A DNA stretch of 64,000 nucleotides from an uncultured bacterium (GCA_934621605.1 CAKTUZ010000007.1:1-64000); one strand, 5' to 3'; positions 53,727-63,038 are shown, numbered from the stretch's first letter. The notes: generated by a model from the sequence alone, not told the origin. Numbers and translations: made by a program.

Positions 53727-54944
53727 TTATTTTTTAGAGTTGCGATATTTTTGGGCCAACCCTCCCATAGCGCGCATCTCCTTAACCGCTTTTACCATAA
53801 CTTCCAAAGCACATTGCAAATGAAATCTATCGACAGGAGGTTCAAAACCTTCCAAAAGTTCAACGGCTTTATAAAGATTTTCCATACAGGTATTGGCCAA
53901 ATCTATAATGCCATCAATATTTTCACGCTCTTCGGGAGTGGTCTTTATTTTAGAAGCGGCCATCTTATTGATACGCGAATTGGCATCAGCCACACGTCGG
54001 CGCAATTCTCCTACAGCACGCTTGAAAGGACGAATCATCTTGGCATTATTGGGAAGTTCTTGAGCAACATCTATAATACGCTGTACATATTCGGGCATAC
54101 CCTCATAAGCAGCCTCGCCCTTCTCTGAATCTTTATCGGCGACAGAATCTCTCTCAAATTCTTCCGGCATTCTGGCGCCACAGGAGAAACATTTTTTGCT
54201 TCCTTCAATCATAGGTTTGCCACAATAAGGACACAGAACCATAGAGGAAGCATCGGCGTCTATTTGACTATCCTGGAAATTGACCAAATCTTCTCCGCTA
54301 GACTTTACTTCTCCCAAAACTTCCGGTAAAGCTTCCAAATTTCTTTCGTTAAGCACTTCAACCAGACGTTCTAGAGCTCTGTCGTGACGAATCAACTCCT
54401 CCGGTAAACCTGTTCCGGAAACGATCTCATTCCATTGAGGAATAAGCGCTTCCAAGCGAGCACTTAAAGCTTCCCACTCAGCTCCGTTAGTCTCTAATAC
54501 AAAATTGCCAGCCCGCAACAGACTATCCACTACCGGCACGTCAGAATAAACATGACTATCACCTACGGCGGCCTTCAAGTCCATATTCAATTCTTCTAAG
54601 TCTTTTAAATGATCATAAATATTGGACACGCAAGAAACTGCCGCAGCTGTAGCATCCATACTTAGAGCAGTCTCTAATTTAGCCATCTCGGAACTCATGC
54701 GTGTAAAGAGAAGCACTATTTCATTGACTGCTTCATTACGTTCCGGAGGAAGTTCTTTTAAACGCAAAACTTCCATAAAATTGCCCAAAGCAGTTCCCAA
54801 AGCGGCGTCACACTGACGGAATTCAAAAGCTGTACAAGTTAAGCTCACTCCGCCGGCCACACATTCAGACATAATTTTTACTAACTGTCTGAAAGAGGGA
54901 ATAATACGGGGAAAGTTATCGTCTAGCACTGGAAATTTAGCCAT
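53727..54944 (-). CDS. Helical zinc-ribbon protein of unknown function (paralogue B)
   Basis: 405 residues from the ATG at 54944. The frame is open for 50 more codons, but that extension runs through the terminator at 55027-55085, and the neighbour's start (MVDKLPKLDDSFP) aligns with MAKFPVLDDNFPRIIP here. Same plan as paralogue A: N-terminal helical domain, ribbon CPYCG ... KCFSCGARMPE (about residues 243-263), C-terminal helices. Identity looks modest outside the N-terminus and ribbon, so the duplication is old. The bases before the ATG (GTATCATGG) resemble the paralogue's (GGAGGTATCATGG) but the ribosome site has decayed. A start at 54992 is possible. Confidence 0.75.
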   Translation of the reverse strand: MAKFPVLDDNFPRIIPSFRQLVKIMSECVAGGVSLTCTAFEFRQCDAALGTALGNFMEVLRLKELPPERNEAVNEIVLLFTRMSSEMAKLETALSMDATAAAVSCVSNIYDHLKDLEELNMDLKAAVGDSHVYSDVPVVDSLLRAGNFVLETNGAEWEALSARLEALIPQWNEIVSGTGLPEELIRHDRALERLVEVLNERNLEALPEVLGEVKSSGEDLVNFQDSQIDADASSMVLCPYCGKPMIEGSKKCFSCGARMPEEFERDSVADKDSEKGEAAYEGMPEYVQRIIDVAQELPNNAKMIRPFKRAVGELRRRVADANSRINKMAASKIKTTPEERENIDGIIDLANTCMENLYKAVELLEGFEPPVDRFHLQCALEVMVKAVKEMRAMGGLAQKYRNSKK

Positions 54945-55026
54945 GATACTGTGGAAGATTCTAGCGTATTGCAGTGCTTCCTGTAATTTCATAGAACAAT
55001 AAAACATAAAATTTTGACATATATTC

Positions 55027-55085
55027 AACGAAAAAACCACTTGGTAGTCTACCATTCTAATGTAGATTGCCATGTGGTTTTCGTT
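55027..55085 (-). terminator. Intrinsic terminator after the 325-residue protein gene
   Basis: On the minus strand, AACGAAAACCAC pairs with GTGGTTTTTTCGTT apart from two extra bases, and TCTAC pairs with GTAGA further in; the stem ends in six T. It lies 33 nt after the stop of the gene at 55118 and inside the false N-terminal extension of paralogue B. Confidence 0.85.
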
Positions 55086-55117
55086 AATGTGCAAAACTTT
55101 ATTTATGTTCTTTCGAT

Positions 55118-56095
55118 TTAGTTGATGTCGGGCGCTAAAAAGCGACTGTTAGGAGCCACTTGCTTTCCAAGATCAATTGGATAGTTTTGCGAAATTGCCA
55201 AACCGTCTTTCGTCCCTCCAGATGAAGAAACGGTCGTCGCTTTACTGACACCCGACGCAACGGAAAAAGACAAGCCTCGTTTGCGTCCCACCGTTTCGGC
55301 ACAAAGCATACTACTTTTGGCTAAATCTCCCACCGTTTTAATCTGTTTATAAATTTTATTGAGAGTTTGCCAAGCGCTCTTAATACTACTCAGTTGCTTA
55401 GCTGCTGAAGTTCCCAAACTCAATCCGGAAGTCAATAAATTCTTGGAATTTAATTCCATTTTTTGGCCATATTTTTGCATTTGCAAACCGCGCTGCTTTA
55501 GAGTTTTCCCCTTAGAAATAAGGGCCGCACCAGCCGCTTTTGTAAAAGGACAACTGAGCATGGCTTTACCTACCGCTTCCATGGCCACCCCTGAAGCGTA
55601 AAGTGCCAAACCGGCAGCAATTTTAACCAAAGCTTGTTGTCCCAATTTTTGACCGTTCTGCTTTAAAATAGAGCTAAGCTTATTCATATGCAAAGCTTGT
55701 TCTCTATTGTGGTTTAAAGTAAACGATTGATCGACACATTTTTGCTTTTTAGCTTCTGAATCGATAGAAATCTGCCTATGGCGCCCATATTCAGCCTTAA
55801 GCTGCTGATTTGACAGAGTTTCAGCCTCTTGTTCATTTAATTGTCTGGGAATAAAAGACAGCCCTTGCTCAGCAGATAATTGACTGACTACGCTGCGCTG
55901 CTCGTGATTTGAGGATATATTGTTAAAGCCAAAAAATGAACCGATATCCGTCGTTAATGATAAGCTGTCCTGATAATTTGATCGACAGACTTGACTGCCA
56001 ACTTCGTTAAGATGGGCTTTTTCAGCTTTAAATTGCAAAAAATTAACACCATCACTGATACAATTGCCATCGCGAACAGAGTTAATTGTCACCAT
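55118..56095 (-). CDS. Unknown protein with a small-residue hydrophobic segment
   Basis: 325 residues. The first 140 are polar and Gln/Ser-rich. A segment near 160-195 ('ALVKIAAGLALYASGVAMEA' and the following Ala/Gly stretch) is hydrophobic with many small residues, flanked by Lys/Gln-rich amphipathic helices. That plan is seen in some secreted pore-forming or translocator proteins, but there is no signal peptide and no sequence match that I can name. A strong ribosome site (AAGGGGGG) precedes the ATG by 7 nt. Single-gene unit: a terminator stands on each side. Its neighbours are the zinc-ribbon pair and the CHAP protein. Confidence 0.7.
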   Translation of the reverse strand: MVTINSVRDGNCISDGVNFLQFKAEKAHLNEVGSQVCRSNYQDSLSLTTDIGSFFGFNNISSNHEQRSVVSQLSAEQGLSFIPRQLNEQEAETLSNQQLKAEYGRHRQISIDSEAKKQKCVDQSFTLNHNREQALHMNKLSSILKQNGQKLGQQALVKIAAGLALYASGVAMEAVGKAMLSCPFTKAAGAALISKGKTLKQRGLQMQKYGQKMELNSKNLLTSGLSLGTSAAKQLSSIKSAWQTLNKIYKQIKTVGDLAKSSMLCAETVGRKRGLSFSVASGVSKATTVSSSGGTKDGLAISQNYPIDLGKQVAPNSRFLAPDIN

Positions 56096-56202
56096 ATAAT
56101 TCCCCCCTTATATAAAATTTTATCGCTATGAACAACCGTCCTTCATACGGCTGCACCCTCAGTTTAGCATATCCCCCGACGAAGTAAAAGATAGCCCTTA
56201 AG

Positions 56203-56248
56203 CAAAAAAAAGCGCTTCGAACGACCGTCTCCAGCCGACCAAAGCGCT
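56203..56248 (-). terminator. Intrinsic terminator after the nucleoside kinase gene
   Basis: AGCGCTT (56211-56217) pairs with AAGCGCT (56242-56248), followed on the minus strand by eight T. Confidence 0.85.
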
Positions 56249-56259
56249 CCGCTTCTTTC

Positions 56260-57945
56260 TTAATATTGATAGATACTACCACCTAAAAACTCGCGCAAAA
56301 CGGAGTTCTTCGGCACCCACTCCGAATCCATAGGTACAACCTTAGTTAAGAAGCGCAACATATCTCTGGCCATTGTATAAGAGGGACTATCTTCGGGAAC
56401 TTCCAAAAGGTAGGGCCAGGCATAATGACGGAAAACTGCCAATTCGTAAGCCAAAGCTGAATTAAAGATAGCATCTGAACGACTCTGATGAGGGAATATA
56501 TACTTATTTTCACCTCGACGAACACTCGGCCAACGCTTAATAGTACTATCGGCCGATATACCCCTATAACGCCGATCTCTGATAATACGACGCAGCAAAC
56601 GAGCATAAGTAGTAGGTACTCGATTCAAATTGTCCATATTAAGCTGCGGCAAAGCACTTACAAAAATAGCATAACGATCTTCACCAGGTATAGCATCGGT
56701 AATAGCCGGATTCAATCCGTGAATACCTTCCATAAGCAGAATTTGATCATCGCCTAAACAAAGCTCGCTTTCCTCGTTAGCCGGGAAAGGACGCTGATTA
56801 ACAAAGTCAAAACGCGGTATTTTTGTCACTTTGCCCTCTACTAAAGACTGTAAATCGCTCTTAATTCGGGCCAAATTCAAAGCTTCGATAGCTTCAAAAT
56901 CATAATCACCCTTCTCGTCACGCGGACACTGCTCGCAAGGCAAATAGTAATCATCCAACCCTACATAAACGGTGCGCTTTCCCATAGCTTGCAAATGAGT
57001 GGAAAGACGTCGTACGGTGCTGGTTTTTCCCGAACTGGAGGGACCGGAAATAAAAACGACCTTTATACCGGAACGAGAAAGGATATCGTGAGCAATTTCA
57101 CCTATACGCAACTCGTGCAAAGTCTCGCTAACTTGCACTAAATTCTGACCTTCTCCACTCAGAATCATTCTATTAAGCTTACCCACAGTGTCGATATTCA
57201 TGCGCTTATTCCAGTTTTTTGCTTGAGTAGCGGCACCAAGCATAAAACTCTTTAACTCTTTTGAAGGCAACTGAACAGGTTCTTGAGCTAAAAGCAAGCC
57301 CTCAGGCATACCTACAACTTTTATTGAGCACAAAAAACCGGCGTCCGGAACGAAGGGACCATAGGCTAAATCAGTATAATCGCCGATACTAACTACACCA
57401 AATTTAGAACCTACCCAACAATTTACAACATAGCGCCGATCACCGTCAGGATCGTCTACCATATTCAAAGCAGCAGAAGGCGGAACTAAGCTATTTTTGA
57501 ACGGCACTCTCTTGGCACAAAGCTTAGCAAAAGTCTTATCAACTTCTTTTCCGAAAGCCTCAATATCATCTACATTTTTTACATAGAAAAAAAGTTGACT
57601 GTGCAACGATTGGCCAATTTCCAACACAGCTGCAGGATTGACCAACTTAGCGGCATAGACCAATAAATAAGCGGAACTGCGCGTAATAATATGACGGCCT
57701 AAATAATCATCATTAGCCAGAGGAGTAATAGTGCAATCGGAAGCTATGCGAGCTTTCAAATCGACAATCTCTCCGTCGACCTGAGCCCCGACATAGCCGA
57801 CTTTGCGCAAGTGATTTATACAAAAAGGCAATTTCATGGCCTGCGCCGAGTCATCAATACCCAAATCGCGACACAGTACATCGCAAATAAAAGTCTCATT
57901 GGGAACTTCCTGAACGCCGTGAGGCAGAGTTACTTTACACAACAT
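56260..57945 (-). CDS. Nucleoside (uridine) kinase with TGS/ThrRS-like N-terminus
   Basis: 561 residues. Residues 1-75 resemble a TGS ubiquitin-like domain, and 76-250 resemble the second additional domain of threonyl-tRNA synthetases (GRHIITRSSAYLL). The C-terminal half is a phosphoribulokinase/uridine kinase P-loop domain: Walker A GPSSSGKTS (301-309), DDYY near 333 and MEGIHGLN. This fusion is known from several bacterial phyla as a nucleoside kinase that phosphorylates uridine and related nucleosides with ATP. AGGGGAG precedes the ATG. It lies 25 nt behind the helicase gene, likely in the same transcript, and ends at a strong terminator. Confidence 0.9.
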   Translation of the reverse strand: MLCKVTLPHGVQEVPNETFICDVLCRDLGIDDSAQAMKLPFCINHLRKVGYVGAQVDGEIVDLKARIASDCTITPLANDDYLGRHIITRSSAYLLVYAAKLVNPAAVLEIGQSLHSQLFFYVKNVDDIEAFGKEVDKTFAKLCAKRVPFKNSLVPPSAALNMVDDPDGDRRYVVNCWVGSKFGVVSIGDYTDLAYGPFVPDAGFLCSIKVVGMPEGLLLAQEPVQLPSKELKSFMLGAATQAKNWNKRMNIDTVGKLNRMILSGEGQNLVQVSETLHELRIGEIAHDILSRSGIKVVFISGPSSSGKTSTVRRLSTHLQAMGKRTVYVGLDDYYLPCEQCPRDEKGDYDFEAIEALNLARIKSDLQSLVEGKVTKIPRFDFVNQRPFPANEESELCLGDDQILLMEGIHGLNPAITDAIPGEDRYAIFVSALPQLNMDNLNRVPTTYARLLRRIIRDRRYRGISADSTIKRWPSVRRGENKYIFPHQSRSDAIFNSALAYELAVFRHYAWPYLLEVPEDSPSYTMARDMLRFLTKVVPMDSEWVPKNSVLREFLGGSIYQY

Positions 57946-57970
57946 ATTAAATGCACTCCCCTGAACTTAG

Positions 57971-59896
57971 CTAATGCCTTTTATTTCTGCGCTGAGCTCG
58001 ACCTCCCCTATGGCAACTTTCTTTTTTCTGCCCATGCCTGCCTCCGGATTCGCTCCCCTTACCAAACTTATCCGCTGTACCACGCCGGTTGTTTCTTCGA
58101 TTGTCACAGTGAATATGTTTGCCTTTTTCATCTTTAGCAAAGCCACGACCGCCACCTCTACGTCCTAGGCCACGTCTGCTTCTGCCAACTTCACAATGCT
58201 CCCTGGAGCCACTCTTGCGTTTAACGGACTTAACTTCAACAGGCAGTAAAACCTTAAGTTTTTCAGGTGTAATTAAACGAGCTCTCAAACGTACAGGGCC
58301 AAAATCATAATGATTAAGTGCTTCTAAAACTGCAGCCGCTGCTTCACTTGGAAGTTCTACAAAAGTAGTATGGGAGCGTAACTCAATATCGCCCACCTCC
58401 GTTTTGGATAAAGAAGCAGCTTCAGATAACATACGCAAAATGGCCTGAGCATTAATAGCGTCACTGCGTCCCAGATTTATTTGGATATAGCTCATACCTT
58501 CGGCAGCTGCAGCACCGGCCTTTTTAGCCGCTTTATCCAAAAGACTGTTTCTCTCGGCTTTGCCGCGGCGGCTGCCTCTATCCAGTTCTTGCACAGCGAC
58601 ATTGCAACCAGCCGTAAAGATAGCTCTAGCTCTTGGCAACATACTAAGCACGGCTGCTAAACTGTCGGCAGGGCTAAGATAGCTGAGTAACTCAGCAGCC
58701 AAAAGACGATAATCTTCATTAACTACAGATGCCAACCTGTCCGTAACTTCCTTATGAAAATCGGTTTTAATACGACGGCGCACTTCTTCAGCTTGCGGTA
58801 ATTTACCAATTTCAATGTCGATTTTTGCTTTACCAACCAGACGTTTAAAACGGTTAAGTTCATGTCTGGCTACAAAAGTAATGGCTGTACCTCGCTTACC
58901 GGCTCGCCCTGTACGGCCAACGCGATGGATGTAAATTTCAGTATTCTGAGGAGGAGCCATATTGATTACATGGGTTACTCCATCAACATCGAGTCCGCGA
59001 GCAGCCACATCGGTGGCAACCAAATATTTGGCCGCGCCACTGCGAAAACTGCTCAAAGTGCGCGTACGTTCGGCTTGAGCCATATCTCCATGCAAAGAAA
59101 GTACATTTAAACCGGAATGGATTAAAGTTTGCGTAAGCTCGTCAGTTTCTATTTTGGTATGACAGAAAATAATTGCCAGCTGCGGAGCTTCGGCATGTAA
59201 AATATTGCAAAGAGCTTTAGCTCGCCATTCTTTAGCTACCAAGTAAACCTCATGGCTAATATCATGAGCAGCCGTCAATCCAACACTTATGGAAATGCGA
59301 TGACAATCTTGGCGCAAAGTCTTTTGGGCTAATTCTTCCATTTCGCCGGGCATAGTAGCAGAGAAAAGTAACGTTTGGCGTTCCGAAGGCAAAGAAGCCA
59401 AAATTTTGTCCAATTCCTCCGCAAAACCCATATCTAAAATTTCGTCGGCCTCATCTAAAACTAAAGCGCGACAATCGCTTAAATCTAAAGAGCCGCGCTC
59501 AATATGATCGATTAAACGTCCCGGAGTACCGACAATAACCGGCGCCCCTTGCTTCAAAGAACGCATTTGCTCATGGTAACTTCCTCCCCCATACAGCAAA
59601 GCGGCTTTAGTGCCGAGCGAATTTATAACTCTGGCCACTTGCATAGCCAGTTCTCGTGTAGGTAAAACTACCAAAATAGAAGCCGGACGAGAATTATCAG
59701 GATTATTAAGGAGAGGTAAAGAAAAAGCTAAAGTCTTTCCAGTTCCGGTACAGGATTGCACCAACAAATCAGTTCCCGCCAAAACATCATCCCAACAGGC
59801 CTGTTGTACTTCGGTAGGAGTAGTAAAGCCAGCTTTCTGTAAACTCTCCTGTAAAACATTGTTGAGAGGCCATTGGGCAAAGGGGATTAGTTCCAT
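57971..59896 (-). CDS. DEAD-box RNA helicase with DbpA-like RNA-binding domain
   Basis: 641 residues from the ATG at 59896, which has AAAGG 7 nt upstream; a longer frame runs through a terminator and is rejected. Motifs in order: Q-motif with FTTPTEVQ, SCTGTGKT (I), PTRELA (Ia), DEAD (II), SAT (III), ATDVAARGLDVDGV (V) and HRVGRTGRAGKRG (VI). A DbpA/RRM-like fold follows near 460-540 (YIQINLGRSDAINAQAI...). The C-terminal 60 residues are Arg/Gly/Lys/His-rich and should bind RNA. Likely roles are ribosome assembly or RNA decay, especially in the cold (DeaD/CsdA group). Confidence 0.93.
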   Translation of the reverse strand: MELIPFAQWPLNNVLQESLQKAGFTTPTEVQQACWDDVLAGTDLLVQSCTGTGKTLAFSLPLLNNPDNSRPASILVVLPTRELAMQVARVINSLGTKAALLYGGGSYHEQMRSLKQGAPVIVGTPGRLIDHIERGSLDLSDCRALVLDEADEILDMGFAEELDKILASLPSERQTLLFSATMPGEMEELAQKTLRQDCHRISISVGLTAAHDISHEVYLVAKEWRAKALCNILHAEAPQLAIIFCHTKIETDELTQTLIHSGLNVLSLHGDMAQAERTRTLSSFRSGAAKYLVATDVAARGLDVDGVTHVINMAPPQNTEIYIHRVGRTGRAGKRGTAITFVARHELNRFKRLVGKAKIDIEIGKLPQAEEVRRRIKTDFHKEVTDRLASVVNEDYRLLAAELLSYLSPADSLAAVLSMLPRARAIFTAGCNVAVQELDRGSRRGKAERNSLLDKAAKKAGAAAAEGMSYIQINLGRSDAINAQAILRMLSEAASLSKTEVGDIELRSHTTFVELPSEAAAAVLEALNHYDFGPVRLRARLITPEKLKVLLPVEVKSVKRKSGSREHCEVGRSRRGLGRRGGGRGFAKDEKGKHIHCDNRRNNRRGTADKFGKGSESGGRHGQKKESCHRGGRAQRRNKRH

Positions 59897-59924
59897 ATTA
59901 AAACCTTTCACATGAATCAAAAAT

Positions 59925-59973
59925 GCAAAAAAATAGCGCCTCGAGAACGACTTAAGCTTGATTCTCAAGACGC
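59925..59973 (-). terminator. Intrinsic terminator after the pseudopilin-like gene
   Basis: Arms 59936-59947 and 59962-59973 form a 12-bp stem including G-U pairs; on the minus strand it is followed by TATTTTTTT. It separates the secreted protein gene at 60054 from the helicase gene. Confidence 0.85.
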
Positions 59974-60053
59974 TTTAGCAGACTAAAATCATCTGACAAA
60001 AAATTGTAAAAGTGTAGTTTCCCTTAATCGATAGTCAAAAAGTACGATAAATA

Positions 60054-60971
60054 TTATTTCTTAATTTTATCTGGCAATTTTTGAGCAGAGTCAGCAGAAG
60101 ATTTTTCCCCAAGGCCCGCATCTTTGCTTTTTTCACTGTCAGCCCCGGTAACAAAAAGTCCCTTATCGGAGTCATATTTTACTCCTCCCAAACCATGCTT
60201 ATGAGCATCAGGACATTCTATAGTATAGCCGCCACGTCTAAAAACATAAACATAGGGTTTTCCGGAAGCGGGGCAATGAAGCTCGCGGAACATATACTGA
60301 GGACGCAAAACTTCCAATTTGGCAGGAAAGGCTTTGCCATGATCTTTAGCATAGATCTCACATGCGGTAGCCAACTCGTTTATATTCCTGGTACAATCGG
60401 AAAGCAAACGTTCAATACGCTTTCCTTCCGCCGCTAAAAGCAACCACCCCCAATCGATAGTTTCTAGATTAGGAACATCACTGCCGTATTTAGCAGGATC
60501 AGGTAAGGCCAAAGTATAATGACGCCGATCTTTACTTACAGTATAGATAAACGGCTTGTCCGAAAGAGGATCATTTCCCAAGACAACTTTAGGAGCATCG
60601 GCAGGTAAACCGACATTGAAACTATGCTCCAAAGCTTTTAAACTTACCGGGTACAAGCCGCTTTCCATAAAATAATACTCGATAAGCACTTGCATACGTG
60701 CATAAGCCCGCAATCCCAGAGCCTTTCGACTGAATTGCTTGGACTCGGTTCCGGAAGCGACTTGATTTTGTACGGTAGGAGCGACTTCGGTTGAAGATGC
60801 CGCTTTCTGAGCCACCACTTTAGTTCCGGAGCTATCCGAAACGACACTGGCACGATTTTCAGCTGCTTGGGCGCCGCTAACAATAACAGCCACCAGTCCA
60901 AGGCTCACAGCAGAAGTCCTAACCCATCGCCTTAACCATCCACCCCACGTCTGCAGCTCGCAACTACACAT
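60054..60971 (-). CDS. Secreted protein with two pseudopilin-like repeats
   Basis: 305 residues. The N-terminus has basic residues and a hydrophobic stretch ending VSGAQAAEN, a Sec signal peptide cut near residue 36. Two similar modules follow. Module 1 (about 85-165): a helix, YYFMESGLYPVSLKAL, and FIYTVSKDRRHYTLALPDP. Module 2 (about 190-265): ACEIYAKDHGKAFPAKLEVL, CPASGKPYVYVF and YTIECPDAHKHG. Both follow the layout of the globular part of type II secretion pseudopilins, but the class III prepilin signal is absent. A disordered Lys/Ser tail ends the protein. It lies 46 nt after rpoD; a terminator follows. Function unknown. Confidence 0.7.
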   Translation of the reverse strand: MCSCELQTWGGWLRRWVRTSAVSLGLVAVIVSGAQAAENRASVVSDSSGTKVVAQKAASSTEVAPTVQNQVASGTESKQFSRKALGLRAYARMQVLIEYYFMESGLYPVSLKALEHSFNVGLPADAPKVVLGNDPLSDKPFIYTVSKDRRHYTLALPDPAKYGSDVPNLETIDWGWLLLAAEGKRIERLLSDCTRNINELATACEIYAKDHGKAFPAKLEVLRPQYMFRELHCPASGKPYVYVFRRGGYTIECPDAHKHGLGGVKYDSDKGLFVTGADSEKSKDAGLGEKSSADSAQKLPDKIKK

Positions 60972-61017
60972 ATTTTTTCACTCCAACCACTTACTACAGC
61001 AACTCTCGACAAATGGC

Positions 61018-62754
61018 CTAATTGTTAGCATCCCAATAATCTTGCAAGAACTTACGCGGCTCAGGCAAACGCAACTTACGCAGAGCCTTAGCCTCAATTT
61101 GACGTATGCGCTCACGCGTAACTTTAAATATGCTGCCTACCTCTTCCAAAGTACGGGTATGACCATCACGCAATCCAAAACGCAACTCGAGAACTTCACG
61201 CTCACGTGTCGAAAGTTTATCTAAAACTTCTTTGATACGCTCACTAAGCCACACTCTGGCCGCAGCCTCAGCAGGAGCAACTGCTCCCTCATCTTCAATA
61301 AAATCGCCCAAGTGAGAGTCTTCCTCTTCACCGATAGGAGTTTCCAAAGAGATAGGTTCCTGGGCAATTTTTTGGATCTCACGCACTTTGGCTTCAGCGC
61401 TGCGCTTTCGCTCAGCTACTTTTTCTTGATAGCGTTTATCTTCAGGAGTAATCGCATCTTTATAAAGTTCGCTAAGTTCGTTGCAAAGTGCATCCTCATC
61501 GATAGGATACATGCGCATAGCTATCTCTTCTACTGTCGGATCTCGACCATTTTCTTGCAGCAGCAGCCTAGTTACACGCGTCAAACGGTTGATAGTTTCA
61601 ACCATGTGCACAGGAATACGAATCGTGCGAGCCTGATCGGCCAAAGCCCTAGTAATAGCCTGACGAATCCACCAAGTGGCATAAGTACTGAATTTATATC
61701 CCTTGCGATAGTTAAATTTTTCCACCGCACGAATAAGTCCCAAATTACCTTCTTGAATAAGATCCAAAAAGAGCATACCGCGACTGATATATTTTTTGGC
61801 GATACTGACTACCAAGCGCAAATTGGCTTCAGTAAGATCACGTTTCGAAGTACTTCCAGCCCTAACCAGTTTATCCAAAGCCTCAAAACGCGCTAAACGC
61901 TCTCTAGCTCCAGGGACCTCATCCCGTACCTCTTGGAGAATGCCTAAACGATACTGATATTTAGCTTTATCAAAACATTGCTCAACCAATTTTTGACGCT
62001 CAACCAATTCGCGGAATTTTATTTTCCAAACTTTAGAATCACAAGTTTTTAACCTATTGACTACATCAATCAAAGTACTGTGCGAAGTAGGAGCAGCCTC
62101 ATTTATATCTTCATCCCTGTTTATATCTGGCTCAGTTTCATCCAAAGTGAGAGAGAAACCGGGAACATCACGTTTATCAGCAACTTTACTTAAAAGATCT
62201 AAAACCAGTTCCCGGAAACCGGGTTCTAAAAGCAACGTCTCAGCAGCCTCATTACCCTTTTCAATGCTCTGAGCCAATTCACACTCACGCTCCGGAGTAA
62301 GTAACTCAACGCGACCAATTTCTTTTAGATATTGGCGCACAGGATCATCTACTGTCACTTCTATGGAGCTGTCGACTTTTTTCTTGGCTTTGGCAGACTT
62401 ATGTGCTACTTTAGAAGACTTCGATTTAGTAGCCTCAACTTTCTTAAGTTGTTTTCTGGCTTCTTCTAACTTAAGTTCGAGTTCAGCATGTTTAGCTGCT
62501 TCCGCTCTTTTCTTCTGAACCAATTCAGGAGCAACCACTTCGGGAGGTTCGTCAAAATCAGACGACGGAGCAGAATCTACCAAATCCAGATTTTCACAAT
62601 CGTATGTTCCGTAACTCGCAGCCGATCCCACAGTACCAAGTCCAAGGTTATCACTCGAGCTGAGATCCGCCCCAAGACACAAATCGGACATGGAACTACC
62701 TAGGTCCAATTCTGCAATACTCTTGGTGTGCTTTTCTCCCCTTATATTTTCCAT
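61018..62754 (-). CDS. rpoD: Housekeeping sigma factor
   Basis: 578 residues. Region 1.2 begins at DPVRQYLKEIGRVELL (137 on), with a long acidic non-conserved segment after it. Regions 2.1-2.4 (ANLRLVVSIAKKY, LDLIQEGNLGLIRAV, FSTYATWWIRQAI) read the -10 element, region 3 follows, and region 4.2 ends with VTRERIRQIEAKALRKLR, reading the -35. This is a group 1 sigma70. The N-terminal 130 residues are acidic then Lys-rich and poorly conserved. AAAGG precedes the ATG. Located after dnaG as in many bacteria (dnaG-rpoD), but 479 nt separate them and a promoter lies in the gap. Confidence 0.96.
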   Translation of the reverse strand: MENIRGEKHTKSIAELDLGSSMSDLCLGADLSSSDNLGLGTVGSAASYGTYDCENLDLVDSAPSSDFDEPPEVVAPELVQKKRAEAAKHAELELKLEEARKQLKKVEATKSKSSKVAHKSAKAKKKVDSSIEVTVDDPVRQYLKEIGRVELLTPERECELAQSIEKGNEAAETLLLEPGFRELVLDLLSKVADKRDVPGFSLTLDETEPDINRDEDINEAAPTSHSTLIDVVNRLKTCDSKVWKIKFRELVERQKLVEQCFDKAKYQYRLGILQEVRDEVPGARERLARFEALDKLVRAGSTSKRDLTEANLRLVVSIAKKYISRGMLFLDLIQEGNLGLIRAVEKFNYRKGYKFSTYATWWIRQAITRALADQARTIRIPVHMVETINRLTRVTRLLLQENGRDPTVEEIAMRMYPIDEDALCNELSELYKDAITPEDKRYQEKVAERKRSAEAKVREIQKIAQEPISLETPIGEEEDSHLGDFIEDEGAVAPAEAAARVWLSERIKEVLDKLSTREREVLELRFGLRDGHTRTLEEVGSIFKVTRERIRQIEAKALRKLRLPEPRKFLQDYWDANN

Positions 62755-62841
62755 AACAAACCTTTACCTTACGCTGCTAAAAAAACAGAATCTTATATCA
62801 AATACTGCTGAAACAAGCAGTCTACGCACGCTGTGCATTCG

Positions 62842-62880
62842 GAAAAAGAACAAAAGCCTCCCTCCCTAAATCAAGAGAGG
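62842..62880 (-). promoter_or_regulatory. Terminator-like hairpin in the rpoD leader
   Basis: On the minus strand, CCTCTC (62875-62880) pairs with GGGAGG (62861-62866) around an 8-nt loop, followed by GAGGC and a T-rich tract (TTTTGTTCTTTTT). It stands about 90-130 nt before the rpoD ATG and downstream of the promoter, so it could attenuate rpoD transcription. The stem is short. Confidence 0.3.
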
Positions 62881-63008
62881 AATGAACCGTCTGTCCGAAG
62901 CTGCAATACCCCGACAAAAGTCGATAAGCAGAGGGCAAATTCAAAGTAAATTACCAAAACCATACAAGGTCTCACTCCTCCACCTCTAAACTCTGCCCTT
63001 TTATATTG

Positions 63009-63038
63009 TATATATAATTATGTTGTTCTCTATCAAAG
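63009..63038 (-). promoter_or_regulatory. Promoter candidate for rpoD
   Basis: Minus strand: -35 TTGATA (63033-63038), then TATATA at 63011-63016 (16-nt spacer) or TATACA at 63009-63014 (18 nt). The leader to rpoD would be about 250 nt. Confidence 0.5.

Noticed and set aside
61312..61896. 194-codon plus-strand open frame
   Set aside because: Lies fully antisense to rpoD and has no motif or ribosome site.
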